Assembly (NCBI RefSeq): GCF_035982055.1
Contig: NZ_CP108427.1
Coordinates: forward strand, 7,873,001-7,937,000
Reading direction: 5' to 3'
Length of the DNA: 64,000 nucleotides
Source of the DNA: Streptomyces sp. NBC_01288
GTDB taxonomy: Bacteria; Actinomycetota; Actinomycetes; Streptomycetales; Streptomycetaceae
In this document: positions 26,061 through 34,392 of the stretch, in pieces
Layout: the number at the start of each line of letters is the position of its first letter
Position numbering within the stretch: position 1 is the stretch's first letter
Notes under the pieces: model-generated
Seen by the model: the letters and a program-made list of their open reading frames with translations, nothing else
The model's database searches: none
Told to the model about the DNA's origin: nothing
Program-made: the position numbers and the translations under genes

Positions 26061-26095
26061 AAAAAGGGGGCCACGCGTGCGTGGCCCCCGCTTTC
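26061..26095 (-). terminator. Intrinsic terminator of the dehydrogenase gene
   Basis: GGGGGCCACGC (26066-26076) and GCGTGGCCCCC (26079-26089) form a perfect 11-bp stem. On the minus strand the stem is followed by TTTTT (26065-26061), so it is a classical Rho-independent terminator just after the stop of the gene at 26102. The other flank reads CTTTCC, which could give weaker termination in the opposite direction. Confidence 0.85.
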
Positions 26096-26101
26096 CGTGC
26101 G

Positions 26102-27334
26102 TCAGACCGGGCTCACGCCCGCCAGCGTCCCGTGCGGATCGAGCACGTACTTGCGGCTGGCGCCCTGGTCGAACTCGGCGTAGCCGCGCGGTGCGTCCTC
26201 CAGCGCGATCGGGGTCGCGTTGACCGCCCTGGCGATGTGCACGCGCCCGTGCAGGATCGCCATCATCAGACTCCGGTGGTACGTCATCACCGGGCACTGA
26301 CCGGTCGTGAACCCGTGGCTCTTGGCCCACCCGAGGCCGAGCCGCACCTTCAGGGTGCCGCTCTTCGCGTCCTCGTCGACCCCGCCGGGGTCGGCGGTGA
26401 CGTACAGCCCGGGGATGCCCAGGGCACCGCCCGCGCGCGTGACGCCCATCAGCGAGTTGAGGACCGTCGCCGGCGCCTCCGGGGCGTCCGGGCCGTGCGC
26501 CCGCGCCTCGAAGCCGACCGCGTCGACCGCGGCGTCCACCTCGGGTTCGCCGAGGATCTCGGCGATCTGCTCCCCGATGTCGCCGCGTGAGACGTCGACG
26601 GTCTCGCAGCCGAAACTCCTCGCCTGGCCCAGGCGTTCGGCGTTCAGGTCGCCGACGATGACGACCGCGGCGCCCAGGAGCTGCGCCGACGCTGCCGCCG
26701 CCAGACCGACCGGACCCGCCCCGGCGACGTACACCGTGGACCCGACCCCGGCGCCCGCTGTGACCGCGCCGTGGAAACCGGTCGGGAAGATGTCGGACAG
26801 CATGGTCAGGTCGAGCAGCTTCTCGCGTGCCTCGTCCCGGTCCGGGAACCTCAACAGGTTGAAGTCCGCGTACGGGACCATGGCGTACTCGGCCTGACCG
26901 CCGACCCAGCCGCCCATGTCGACATAGCCGTAAGCCGCCCCGGGGCGGGCCGGGTTGACGTTCAGGCAGATGCCGGTCTTGCGTTCCTTGCAGTTGCGGC
27001 ACCGCCCGCAGGCGATGTTGAACGGTACGGAGACGATGTCGCCCACGTCGATGAACTCGACGTCCGGACCCCGTTCGACGACCTCTCCGGTGATCTCGTG
27101 TCCGAGGACCAGCCCCTCGGGCGCGGTCGTCCGACCGCGCACCATGTGCTGGTCGCTGCCACAGATGTTGCTGGCGAGCACCTTCAGGATCACCCCGTGC
27201 CGGACCTTGCGGCCGACGTTGGCGGGGGCGACTCCCGGCCCGTCCTGCAGTTCAAGCGTCGGGTAGTCGATGGTCCTGACGTCGACCGCTCCCGGCTTGA
27301 GATACGCGACTGCCCTGTTTCCGCTTCCACTCAT
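26102..27334 (-). CDS. fdhA: Zinc-dependent, glutathione-independent formaldehyde dehydrogenase-like enzyme
   Basis: The 410-residue medium-chain dehydrogenase has ASNICGSDQHMVRG (catalytic zinc Cys), GLVLGHEITGEV (His/Glu ligands) and the structural zinc set CGRCRNCKERKTGIC. The NAD-binding VYVAGAGPVGLAAA follows, and then a long insertion typical of the formaldehyde dismutase/dehydrogenase branch (VDAAVDAVGFEARAHGPDAP and GALGIPGLYVTADPGG). Such enzymes oxidise formaldehyde with tightly bound NAD and no thiol cofactor. The start ATG 27334 has only a weak AAGGGA site. Downstream is a strong terminator. Confidence 0.88.
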   Translation of the reverse strand: MSGSGNRAVAYLKPGAVDVRTIDYPTLELQDGPGVAPANVGRKVRHGVILKVLASNICGSDQHMVRGRTTAPEGLVLGHEITGEVVERGPDVEFIDVGDIVSVPFNIACGRCRNCKERKTGICLNVNPARPGAAYGYVDMGGWVGGQAEYAMVPYADFNLLRFPDRDEAREKLLDLTMLSDIFPTGFHGAVTAGAGVGSTVYVAGAGPVGLAAAASAQLLGAAVVIVGDLNAERLGQARSFGCETVDVSRGDIGEQIAEILGEPEVDAAVDAVGFEARAHGPDAPEAPATVLNSLMGVTRAGGALGIPGLYVTADPGGVDEDAKSGTLKVRLGLGWAKSHGFTTGQCPVMTYHRSLMMAILHGRVHIARAVNATPIALEDAPRGYAEFDQGASRKYVLDPHGTLAGVSPV

Positions 27335-27404
27335 GCGTGTTCGCCGTCCCTTCGGCTCCGGTCCCCCGGATGCCAGTGGCTGTGCGCGCGCACGGCGGAG
27401 TCTG

Positions 27405-28715
27405 CTACCGGCTCGGCCTCCCGGCCACCCTTCGCGGGGCATCGGAAACCGGGATCTTCCGGGAGCGGGTGAACAGGGCCAGCGCGGCCAGGGGTATCAG
27501 CAGGCAGGCGGCGGTGAGGTTCAGCCATCCGTAACTCGCCTCGGCGACCACCAGCCCGGCCACCGCCCCGCCGATGCCCGCCGAGGTGTTCATGGCGAGG
27601 TCGGACAGGCCCTGCGCGGCGGCACGCGCGGACTGCGGCACCGAGTCCGTGAGCAGCGCCGAGCCGGAGACGAGCCCCGCCGACCAGCCCAGGCCCAGCA
27701 CGAACAGCCCCAGCGCGATCCGCCCGTGGATCCCGCCCGCCGTACCGGCGATGAACGCGGCACAGGCCAGCAGCCCCACCGCGAGCCCTATCCCCGACAA
27801 TCGCCCGACCCGGTCGGACAGTCTCCCCATGAGCGGCGAGAACGCGTACATCCCCGCGATGTGCCCACTGATCACCAGCCCGACCAGATCGATGCTCGCC
27901 CCGTGGTGCCCCAACTCGACCGGGGTCATCGCCATCACCGACACCATCGCCGTGTGCGACACGGCCACCGTCACCAGCGCCAGCCGCGCCCGCGGCGAGG
28001 CCGCCACCGCCGCGAACCCGGCCCGCAGCGACCGCGCGGCGGGCGACCGGTCCTCGTCCGGCGCGAGCGCCCGCGCCGTCAACAACGGATCGGGCCGCAG
28101 CAGTACGGCGACCACGACCGCGGCGATGAGGAAGATCCCGCCCGCCCACAGAAAGGGCCCGGCCGCCGCGGGTATCCCGATCCCGGAGACGCTACGGCCC
28201 GCCGGCGCGGCGATGTTGGGTCCGAGGACCGCCCCTATGGTCGTCGCCCACACGACATGGGAGATGGCCCGGGCCCGCTGCTCCGGCTCGGCCAGATCGG
28301 CGGCCGCGAACCGGGACTGCAGATTCGCCGACGAGGCCGCCCCGAACGCGGCCATGCCGCACAGCAGCAGTGGAAAACTCCCGATGCTCGCCGCGAGCAC
28401 CACGATCCCGGCTCCCAGCGCCCCGACCAGATACCCGAGGACCAGCCCCGGACGCCGGCCGCGCGCCGTCATCAGCGCCGCGAACGGCATCGACAGCACC
28501 GCGGTCCCCGTGACCGTCGCCGTGGGCGCCAGCCCGGACAGCGACTCGGTCCCACTGACCTGCTTGGCCAGCACGGCGGCCAGCGCGATCCCGGTGGCGA
28601 CGCCGAGCCCGCCCAGGATCTGGGTCGTGATCAGCACACCGGACACCCGGCGCCGCAGCGCGGGCAGCCGGTCGGCCGCGACGGGCACCGCGCCCTGCCC
28701 CTCGACGGCGGTCAC
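27405..28715 (-). CDS. MFS transporter
   Basis: The 436-residue protein starts at GTG 28715 (VTAVEGQGAVPV...), with longer alternatives in frame. Twelve hydrophobic segments are visible, with the MFS A-loop as ALMTARGRRPGLVLGY after helix 2 and LMGRLSDRVGRLSGIGL in the second half. The pattern is that of DHA1-type drug/metabolite exporters. It lies 70 bp upstream of the dehydrogenase gene and in the same direction, so the two may be co-transcribed. Substrate unknown. Confidence 0.88.
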   Translation of the reverse strand: MTAVEGQGAVPVAADRLPALRRRVSGVLITTQILGGLGVATGIALAAVLAKQVSGTESLSGLAPTATVTGTAVLSMPFAALMTARGRRPGLVLGYLVGALGAGIVVLAASIGSFPLLLCGMAAFGAASSANLQSRFAAADLAEPEQRARAISHVVWATTIGAVLGPNIAAPAGRSVSGIGIPAAAGPFLWAGGIFLIAAVVVAVLLRPDPLLTARALAPDEDRSPAARSLRAGFAAVAASPRARLALVTVAVSHTAMVSVMAMTPVELGHHGASIDLVGLVISGHIAGMYAFSPLMGRLSDRVGRLSGIGLAVGLLACAAFIAGTAGGIHGRIALGLFVLGLGWSAGLVSGSALLTDSVPQSARAAAQGLSDLAMNTSAGIGGAVAGLVVAEASYGWLNLTAACLLIPLAALALFTRSRKIPVSDAPRRVAGRPSR

Positions 28716-28808
28716 AGCACACACCCGGTACCGCCGTCGCCGCACGCGCACGTGAAGCCGGTCCTCACCAGCACAGCATTCCCCCGAATTCCCGGTCCGC
28801 CCGAGCCC

Positions 28809-29363
28809 TCAGAACAACGGCTCGGGCAGCACCCCCTCCAGCGCCAGCAGCTTCCTCTTCGTCTCCAGGCCGCCCCCGAACCCGCCGATCCCACCGTCGC
28901 TCTCGACGACCCGATGGCACGGCACCACGACCGGCAGCGGATTGGACCCCATCGCCACCCCGACCGCCTGGGCCGCGAACGGCTGCCCGACCCGCCCGGC
29001 CAGATCGCCGTACCCGACCACCGAGCCGTACCGCACGCCGGAGGCCAGCTCGCGCAGCACCTGCCGGTTGAAGCCGGAGCTCAGGGACCAGTCGAGCGGC
29101 AGCTCGAAGTCGCGCCGGTCACCGGCGAAGTAGGCCTCGATCTGACGTATCGCCTCGGCCAGCAAGGGGGAGTCGGGCGCCTCGACCGGCTCGGTGCCCA
29201 GCCGGGTCGCCAGTCGGTCGAGGGTCTTGTCGCGCACCGCGTCCGTGGCGTGGAAGACGACGTTGACCAGGCCGTCCCGCGTCGCGGCCAGCAGCAGGGG
29301 ACCGATGTCGGTGCCGACGACGGTCCACACGACCCGCTGCTCGTTCTGCCCATGGCTGTCCAT
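28809..29363 (-). CDS. ogt: Methylated-DNA-[protein]-cysteine S-methyltransferase
   Basis: The 184-residue suicide DNA-repair protein has the active site PLPVVVPCHRVV (Cys acceptor) near residue 150. Before it comes the helix-turn-helix region (FNRQVLRELASGVRYGSVVGYGDLAG), and after it GIGGFGGGLETKRKLLALEG. It removes O6-alkylguanine lesions by transferring the alkyl group to its own cysteine. An N-terminal ribonuclease-like domain of ~85 residues fits the Ogt form rather than Ada. Its placement near uvrB is a cluster of repair genes, not an operon. Confidence 0.95.
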   Translation of the reverse strand: MDSHGQNEQRVVWTVVGTDIGPLLLAATRDGLVNVVFHATDAVRDKTLDRLATRLGTEPVEAPDSPLLAEAIRQIEAYFAGDRRDFELPLDWSLSSGFNRQVLRELASGVRYGSVVGYGDLAGRVGQPFAAQAVGVAMGSNPLPVVVPCHRVVESDGGIGGFGGGLETKRKLLALEGVLPEPLF

Positions 29364-29408
29364 GCGCCCACCGTACGACCCGGCACTGACAACGCCCCGC
29401 GAGCGGCC

Positions 29409-30284
29409 TCAGAACCCGTTCAGCGCGGACCGCACCACGTCCGGCTTGTTCGTGATGAGCCCGTCCACGCCGTACCCGGCGACCTTCCACGCCGTGGGCG
29501 CGTCGTCGACGGTCCAGGCGTACACCTCCATCGGACGGCCGTGCGGGCCCGTGTGCCCGTGCACGGCGGAGACGTAGCCGAGGGAGATCGAGCCGTACGA
29601 CGGGTTGATCAGGTCGGTGTAGGCGGCGTAGCCCTGAAGGGCGGACAAGGGGGGCGTGCCGAGGAAGGCGGTCCTGATGGCGGGCTTCAGGTCGTGCACG
29701 ATGCGGATGCTGTCCGCGCTGAAGCTCTGCACGATCAGCCGGCCGTCGAGGTGCCCCTGGTCCAGCCACCCCTCGTTGCCCAGGAGCTTGAGGGTCTGCT
29801 GCTCGATGCCGGGGTACAGCTCCGGGTTCTTGATCTCCAGGAGCAGACTCTCGTGGTTGTGCTCCACTTCGCGCATGTATTGCGTGAGCGTGGGCACGCG
29901 CGTGCCTGTGAACGCGGGACCGAACCAGCTTCCCGCGTCGAGGCGCGCGATCTCGGCGGCGGTGAAGTCCTTCACCTTCCAGGGAGCCCGATCTGGGAAC
30001 ACCTTCTGGACATCGGTGGTGCGCTTCAGGCTGTCGTCGTGGATGACGACGAGCTCGCCGTCCTTGGTGCGCTGGACGTCGTTCTCGACCCACTGGAAGC
30101 CGAGCTGGGCCGCCTTGTCGATGGAGGCCAGGGTGTTTTCGGGCGCATAGGAGGACGCGCCCCGGTGGGCCACGACCGTCGGCCACTGGGTGGCGTCGCC
30201 GGCCCGGGCGGCGGGGGAGGGGAGCAGAAGGGCGGCGGCCCCCAGGAGCGCGGTGGTCGAGGCGGCAACTGCGCGCAGGTGCAT
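29409..30284 (-). CDS. Secreted glycerophosphodiester phosphodiesterase
   Basis: The 291-residue protein starts at ATG 30284 with GAGGAG 5 bp upstream. Residues 1-~30 are a signal peptide (LRAVAASTTALLGAAALLL, ending near ARAG). The GDPD barrel follows: VVAHRGASSYAPENTLAS (catalytic His and Arg, then the Glu/Asn), NDVQRTKDGELVVIHDDSL (metal and second catalytic His), LLLEIKNP and YAWTVDD near the end. It hydrolyses glycerophosphodiesters to glycerol 3-phosphate outside the cell. No phosphate box (PHO repeats) was recognised in the 260-bp divergent gap. Confidence 0.93.
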   Translation of the reverse strand: MHLRAVAASTTALLGAAALLLPSPAARAGDATQWPTVVAHRGASSYAPENTLASIDKAAQLGFQWVENDVQRTKDGELVVIHDDSLKRTTDVQKVFPDRAPWKVKDFTAAEIARLDAGSWFGPAFTGTRVPTLTQYMREVEHNHESLLLEIKNPELYPGIEQQTLKLLGNEGWLDQGHLDGRLIVQSFSADSIRIVHDLKPAIRTAFLGTPPLSALQGYAAYTDLINPSYGSISLGYVSAVHGHTGPHGRPMEVYAWTVDDAPTAWKVAGYGVDGLITNKPDVVRSALNGF

Positions 30285-30562
30285 GCGTACTCCTCGCATC
30301 GAGCGATCACATACAGCTCAAGGATGACAGCGGAACGTCACTACCCGTGGGGTACAGGATGGACACAGAATGAATGGTGTTGCCCAAGTCCGCTCACCGG
30401 TGCCGCACAACTGGGGCAGGGCCGTGTTTCTTTGCCGGAAAATCGTTCGACCATTCCGGTGGGGGTCATACTCTCTGCGTCGACCCTGACCGTTCCGGCG
30501 GTCCTGGGGCTGGGCGCGTTTCAGGAATTCCGGAATGGAACAGGACGGAAGGGCAACTGCGC

Positions 30563-31426
30563 ATGCAGGGCACGGTCGACGGATTCAGCTACGGACTCGT
30601 CACACCGCTGGTGGCCTACCTCATGGCGTGCCTCGGCGGCGCCCTCGGCCTGCGCTGCACCACCAGATCGATGCTCGTCGCCCAGTCCTGGCGCCCCGGA
30701 TGGCTCGCCCTCGGATCGGCGGCGATCGGTTCCGGCATATGGACGATGCACTTCATCGCGATGATGGGGTTCTCGGTCCGCCAGACACCGGTCCACTACG
30801 ACAAACCCATGACCTTCGCGAGCCTCGCCGTCGCCATCGTCATGGTGGGTGTCGGGATCTTCATCGTCGGCTACAGGGGAGCGAAGGGGACGGCGCTCTT
30901 CACCGGCGGCACTCTCACCGGCCTGGGCATCGCCTCGATGCACTACCTGGGCATGGCCAGCATGCGCCTCAACGGAAAGCTCGAATACAACACGTTCACC
31001 GTCTCCGTGTCCGTCGTCATAGCGGTCGTGGCCGCGATCACCGCCCTCTGGGCCGCCGGCCAGGTCCGCGGGTTCCTGTGGAGCGTGGGCGCGAGCCTCG
31101 TCATGGGGCTCGCCGTCGCCGGCATGCACTACACCGGCATGGCCGCCCTCAGCGTCCACGTCCACGGCACGGCACCGACCACCGACGGCGTGTCGGCCGC
31201 GTCCCTGCTCGCGCCCATGATGATCGGCCCCCTCGCCTTCCTCCTCCTGGCCGGCGTCGTCGTGATGTTCGACCCGCTGATGGTCATGGGGAAGCCCGCC
31301 CAGGCCCCCGTCGAGCACAAACCAGGAGTCCCGGCCGGCGCCCTCGTGCCGCACCCCCGGCGCGCCCCCGTCCGCGCCGCCCGCGAGCTCGGGCACCGCC
31401 GCTCCCGCACCCCGCAGAACCGCTGA
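30563..31426 (+). CDS. MHYT-domain membrane sensor protein
   Basis: The 287-residue protein starts at ATG 30563 with GGAAGGG upstream. It has seven membrane helices and three MHYT-type motifs: MHFIAMMGF, MHYLGMASM and MHYTGMAAL. These met/his pairs are proposed to bind copper and sense O2, CO or NO. No GGDEF, EAL or kinase domain follows; the C-terminal ~45 residues are Pro/Arg-rich and basic. It therefore looks like a stand-alone sensor whose output partner is separate. The long divergent region in front (30300-30562) shows no strong operator. Confidence 0.88.
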   Translation: MQGTVDGFSYGLVTPLVAYLMACLGGALGLRCTTRSMLVAQSWRPGWLALGSAAIGSGIWTMHFIAMMGFSVRQTPVHYDKPMTFASLAVAIVMVGVGIFIVGYRGAKGTALFTGGTLTGLGIASMHYLGMASMRLNGKLEYNTFTVSVSVVIAVVAAITALWAAGQVRGFLWSVGASLVMGLAVAGMHYTGMAALSVHVHGTAPTTDGVSAASLLAPMMIGPLAFLLLAGVVVMFDPLMVMGKPAQAPVEHKPGVPAGALVPHPRRAPVRAARELGHRRSRTPQNR

Positions 31427-31466
31427 TCCGACCCCGTTGTCAGTGGTGGGTCGTACGGTTGGTTCC

Positions 31467-33605
31467 ATGCGGCCCGTTTCCCACATCGAACGCACGGTGG
31501 CGCCCTTCGAGGTCGTCAGCTCCTACCAGCCCAGCGGCGACCAGCCGGCGGCCATCGCCGAGCTGGCCCGACGCGTCGAGGCAGGTGAGAAGGATGTCGT
31601 CCTGCTGGGCGCGACCGGCACCGGCAAGTCCGCCACCACCGCGTGGATGATCGAGAAGCTCCAGCGCCCCACCCTGGTGATGGCGCCGAACAAGACCCTG
31701 GCCGCCCAGCTGGCCAACGAGTTCCGCGAGCTCCTGCCGAACAACGCCGTCGAGTACTTCGTCTCGTACTACGACTACTACCAGCCCGAGGCCTACGTCC
31801 CGCAGTCGGACACCTACATCGAGAAGGACTCCTCGGTCAACGAGGAGGTCGAGCGACTGCGCCACTCCGCGACCAACTCGCTGCTCACCCGTCGCGACGT
31901 CATCGTGGTCGCCTCCGTCTCCTGCATCTACGGCCTCGGTACTCCGCAGGAGTACGTGGACCGCATGGTCCCCCTCAAGGTCGGCGACGAGATCGACCGC
32001 GACCAGCTGCTGCGCCGCTTCGTGGACATCCAGTACACGCGCAACGACGTGGCCTTCAGCCGCGGCACCTTCCGCGTCCGCGGCGACACCATCGAGATCT
32101 TCCCGGTCTACGAAGAGCTGGCCGTCCGCATCGAGATGTTCGGCGACGAGATCGAGGCCCTCTCCACCCTCCACCCGCTCACCGGCGAGATCATCAGCGA
32201 GGACGAGCACCTCTACGTCTTCCCGGCCTCCCACTACATCGCCGGCCCCGAGCGCATGGAGCGGGCCGTCAACGACATCGAGAAGGAACTCGCCGAGCGG
32301 CTGGCCGAGATGGAGAAGCAGGGCAAGCTCCTGGAGGCCCAGCGCCTGCGCATGCGGACCACGTACGACCTGGAGATGCTCCGCCAGATCGGTTCCTGCT
32401 CCGGTGTCGAGAACTACTCGATGCACTTCGACGGCCGCGAGCCCGGCTCCGCGCCGAACACCCTGATCGACTACTTTCCGGAAGACTTCCTGCTCGTCAT
32501 CGACGAGTCGCACAACACCGTCCCGCAGATCGGCGCCATGTACGAGGGCGACGCCTCCCGCAAGCGCACCCTCGTCGACCACGGCTTCCGGCTGCCCTCC
32601 GCCCTGGACAACCGGCCCCTGAAGTGGGAGGAGTTCCAGAAGCGCATCGGACAGACGGTCTACCTGTCGGCGACCCCCGGCAAGTACGAGCTCTCGCGCG
32701 CGGACGGCGCCGTCGAGCAGATCATCCGCCCCACCGGCCTCATCGACCCCGAGGTCGTCGTCAAGCCCACCGAGGGCCAGATCGACGACCTGGTGCACGA
32801 GATCCGCAAGCGCACCGAGAAGGACGAGCGGGTCCTGGTCACCACGCTCACCAAGAAGATGGCCGAGGACCTCACGGACTACTTCCTGGAGCTCGGCATC
32901 CAGGTCCGCTACCTGCACAGCGACGTCGACACCCTGCGCCGCATCGAGCTGCTGCGCGAGCTGCGCTCCGGCGAGTTCGACGTCCTGGTGGGCATCAACC
33001 TCCTCCGGGAGGGCCTCGACCTGCCCGAGGTGTCCCTGGTCGCCATCCTGGACGCCGACAAGGAGGGCTTCCTGCGCTCCGGCACCTCCCTGATCCAGAC
33101 CATCGGCCGCGCGGCGCGCAACGTCTCCGGTCAGGTCCACATGTACGCCGACAGGATCACCCCGGCGATGGAGAAGGCCATCGAGGAGACCAACCGCCGC
33201 CGGGAGAAGCAGGTCGCGTACAACACGGAGCGCGGCATCGACCCCCAGCCGCTCCGCAAGAAGATCAACGACATCGTCGCGCAGATCGCCCGCGAGGACG
33301 TCGACACGGAGCAGCTGCTCGGCTCGGGCTACCGCAAGGCCAAGGACGGCAAGGGCGCCAAGACCCCCGTGCCCGCGCTCGGCGGCAAGGCCGCGAAGGG
33401 CGCCAGGTCCGCCAAGGGCAAGGCCCAGGACACGGTGCCGACCGACCGTCCCGCGGCCGAACTCGCCGAGCAGATCGAGGAGATGACGGCACGCATGCGT
33501 GCCGCCGCCGCGGACCTGCAGTTCGAGGTCGCGGCCCGGCTGCGCGACGAGGTGCACGAGATGAAGAAGGAACTGCGGCAGATGAAGGAGGGCGGCCTGG
33601 CCTGA
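31467..33605 (+). CDS. uvrB: Excinuclease ABC subunit B
   Basis: The 712-residue UvrB starts at ATG 31467 (MRPVSHIERTVAPFEV). Motifs in order: LLGATGTGKSATTAW (Walker A), the beta-hairpin region YYDYYQPEAYVPQSDTYIEK that inserts between DNA strands, VIDESHNTVPQI (DExH), SATPGKYEL, VLVGINLLREGLDLPEV and QTIGRAARN (helicase motifs V and VI). A C-terminal UVR domain (AEQIEEMTARMRAAAADLQF) contacts UvrA/UvrC. It loads after UvrA to verify lesions in nucleotide excision repair. A Lys/Ala-rich linker of ~35 residues precedes the UVR domain. No LexA-type box was recognised. Confidence 0.98.
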   Translation: MRPVSHIERTVAPFEVVSSYQPSGDQPAAIAELARRVEAGEKDVVLLGATGTGKSATTAWMIEKLQRPTLVMAPNKTLAAQLANEFRELLPNNAVEYFVSYYDYYQPEAYVPQSDTYIEKDSSVNEEVERLRHSATNSLLTRRDVIVVASVSCIYGLGTPQEYVDRMVPLKVGDEIDRDQLLRRFVDIQYTRNDVAFSRGTFRVRGDTIEIFPVYEELAVRIEMFGDEIEALSTLHPLTGEIISEDEHLYVFPASHYIAGPERMERAVNDIEKELAERLAEMEKQGKLLEAQRLRMRTTYDLEMLRQIGSCSGVENYSMHFDGREPGSAPNTLIDYFPEDFLLVIDESHNTVPQIGAMYEGDASRKRTLVDHGFRLPSALDNRPLKWEEFQKRIGQTVYLSATPGKYELSRADGAVEQIIRPTGLIDPEVVVKPTEGQIDDLVHEIRKRTEKDERVLVTTLTKKMAEDLTDYFLELGIQVRYLHSDVDTLRRIELLRELRSGEFDVLVGINLLREGLDLPEVSLVAILDADKEGFLRSGTSLIQTIGRAARNVSGQVHMYADRITPAMEKAIEETNRRREKQVAYNTERGIDPQPLRKKINDIVAQIAREDVDTEQLLGSGYRKAKDGKGAKTPVPALGGKAAKGARSAKGKAQDTVPTDRPAAELAEQIEEMTARMRAAAADLQFEVAARLRDEVHEMKKELRQMKEGGLA

Positions 33606-33763
33606 CCGCCCGGGTGGACCGCCGGACCTCGGGGTATGCGCTCTGTGTTGCAAGACCGACACAAAGTCCGATGCGGGGTTCGGCACCGTCAGTGGCGCTG
33701 CGTAGGGTTCTGGACATCCGCGGATTCCGCGGCAACAGGGGACAGTTCGAGAGGGGAACAGCC

Positions 33764-34342
33764 GTGACGGTCAACATGACCAAGGGTCAGGCCATCAGTC
33801 TGCAGAAGAACGACGGATCCGGCCTGACCGCGGTGCGCATGGGTCTCGGCTGGCAGGCGGCTCCCCGGCGCGGCCTGTTCGGCTCGCGCACCCGGGAGAT
33901 CGACCTCGACGCGTCCGCCGTGCTCTTCGCGGACAAGCAGCCCGTCGACGTCGTGTTCTTCCGCCACCTGGTCAGCGACGACGGCTCCGTGCGCCACACC
34001 GGTGACAACCTCGTCGGCGGGGTCGGCCAGGGCGGGGACGACGAGGCGATCCTCGTCGACCTCGCGCGCGTGCCGGTCCACATCGACCAGATCGTCTTCA
34101 CCGTGAACTCCTTCACGGGCCAGACCTTCCAGGAGGTGCAGAACGCGTTCTGCCGCCTGGTCGACGAGACCAACGGCCAGGAGCTGGCCCGCTACACGCT
34201 GGCGGGCGGCGGCCAGTACACCGCCCAGATCATGGCGAAGGTGCACCGCACCGGCTCGGGCTGGACACTGACGGCCCTCGGCACACCGACCAACGGCCGC
34301 ACCTTCCAGGACCTGATGCCGGCGATCCTGCCGCACCTGTAG
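33764..34342 (+). CDS. TerD family protein
   Basis: The 192-residue protein starts at GTG 33764 behind GAGGGG. Family motifs are KGQAISLQKNDGSGLTAVRMGLGW, EIDLDASAVLF, GDNLVGGVGQGGDDEAILVDL (calcium-binding acidic loop) and IVFTVNSFTGQTFQEVQNAFCRLVD. TerD proteins bind Ca2+ and, with TerC and others, form stress-response complexes against tellurite, phage or oxidative stress. It precedes a TerD-FtsK-like fusion gene by 50 bp and a terC gene, so these may act together. It may have its own promoter in the 158 bp after uvrB. Confidence 0.93.
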   Translation: MTVNMTKGQAISLQKNDGSGLTAVRMGLGWQAAPRRGLFGSRTREIDLDASAVLFADKQPVDVVFFRHLVSDDGSVRHTGDNLVGGVGQGGDDEAILVDLARVPVHIDQIVFTVNSFTGQTFQEVQNAFCRLVDETNGQELARYTLAGGGQYTAQIMAKVHRTGSGWTLTALGTPTNGRTFQDLMPAILPHL

Positions 34343-34392
34343 GACGGCCCGGCGCACACGACAGGACACGGCTGAGCAGGGGGACGAGAGCG

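Noticed and set aside
27270..30764. A very long open frame on the + strand across the dehydrogenase, MFS, methyltransferase and phosphodiesterase genes
   Set aside because: It is the mirror frame of four well-supported minus-strand genes, has a Pro/Arg/Gly-rich product and no domain. High GC keeps such frames open.
31440..33686. A 748-codon frame antisense to uvrB
   Set aside because: uvrB is unambiguous. The antisense frame is rich in Leu/Val/Asp/Gly and has no ribosome binding site or family match.
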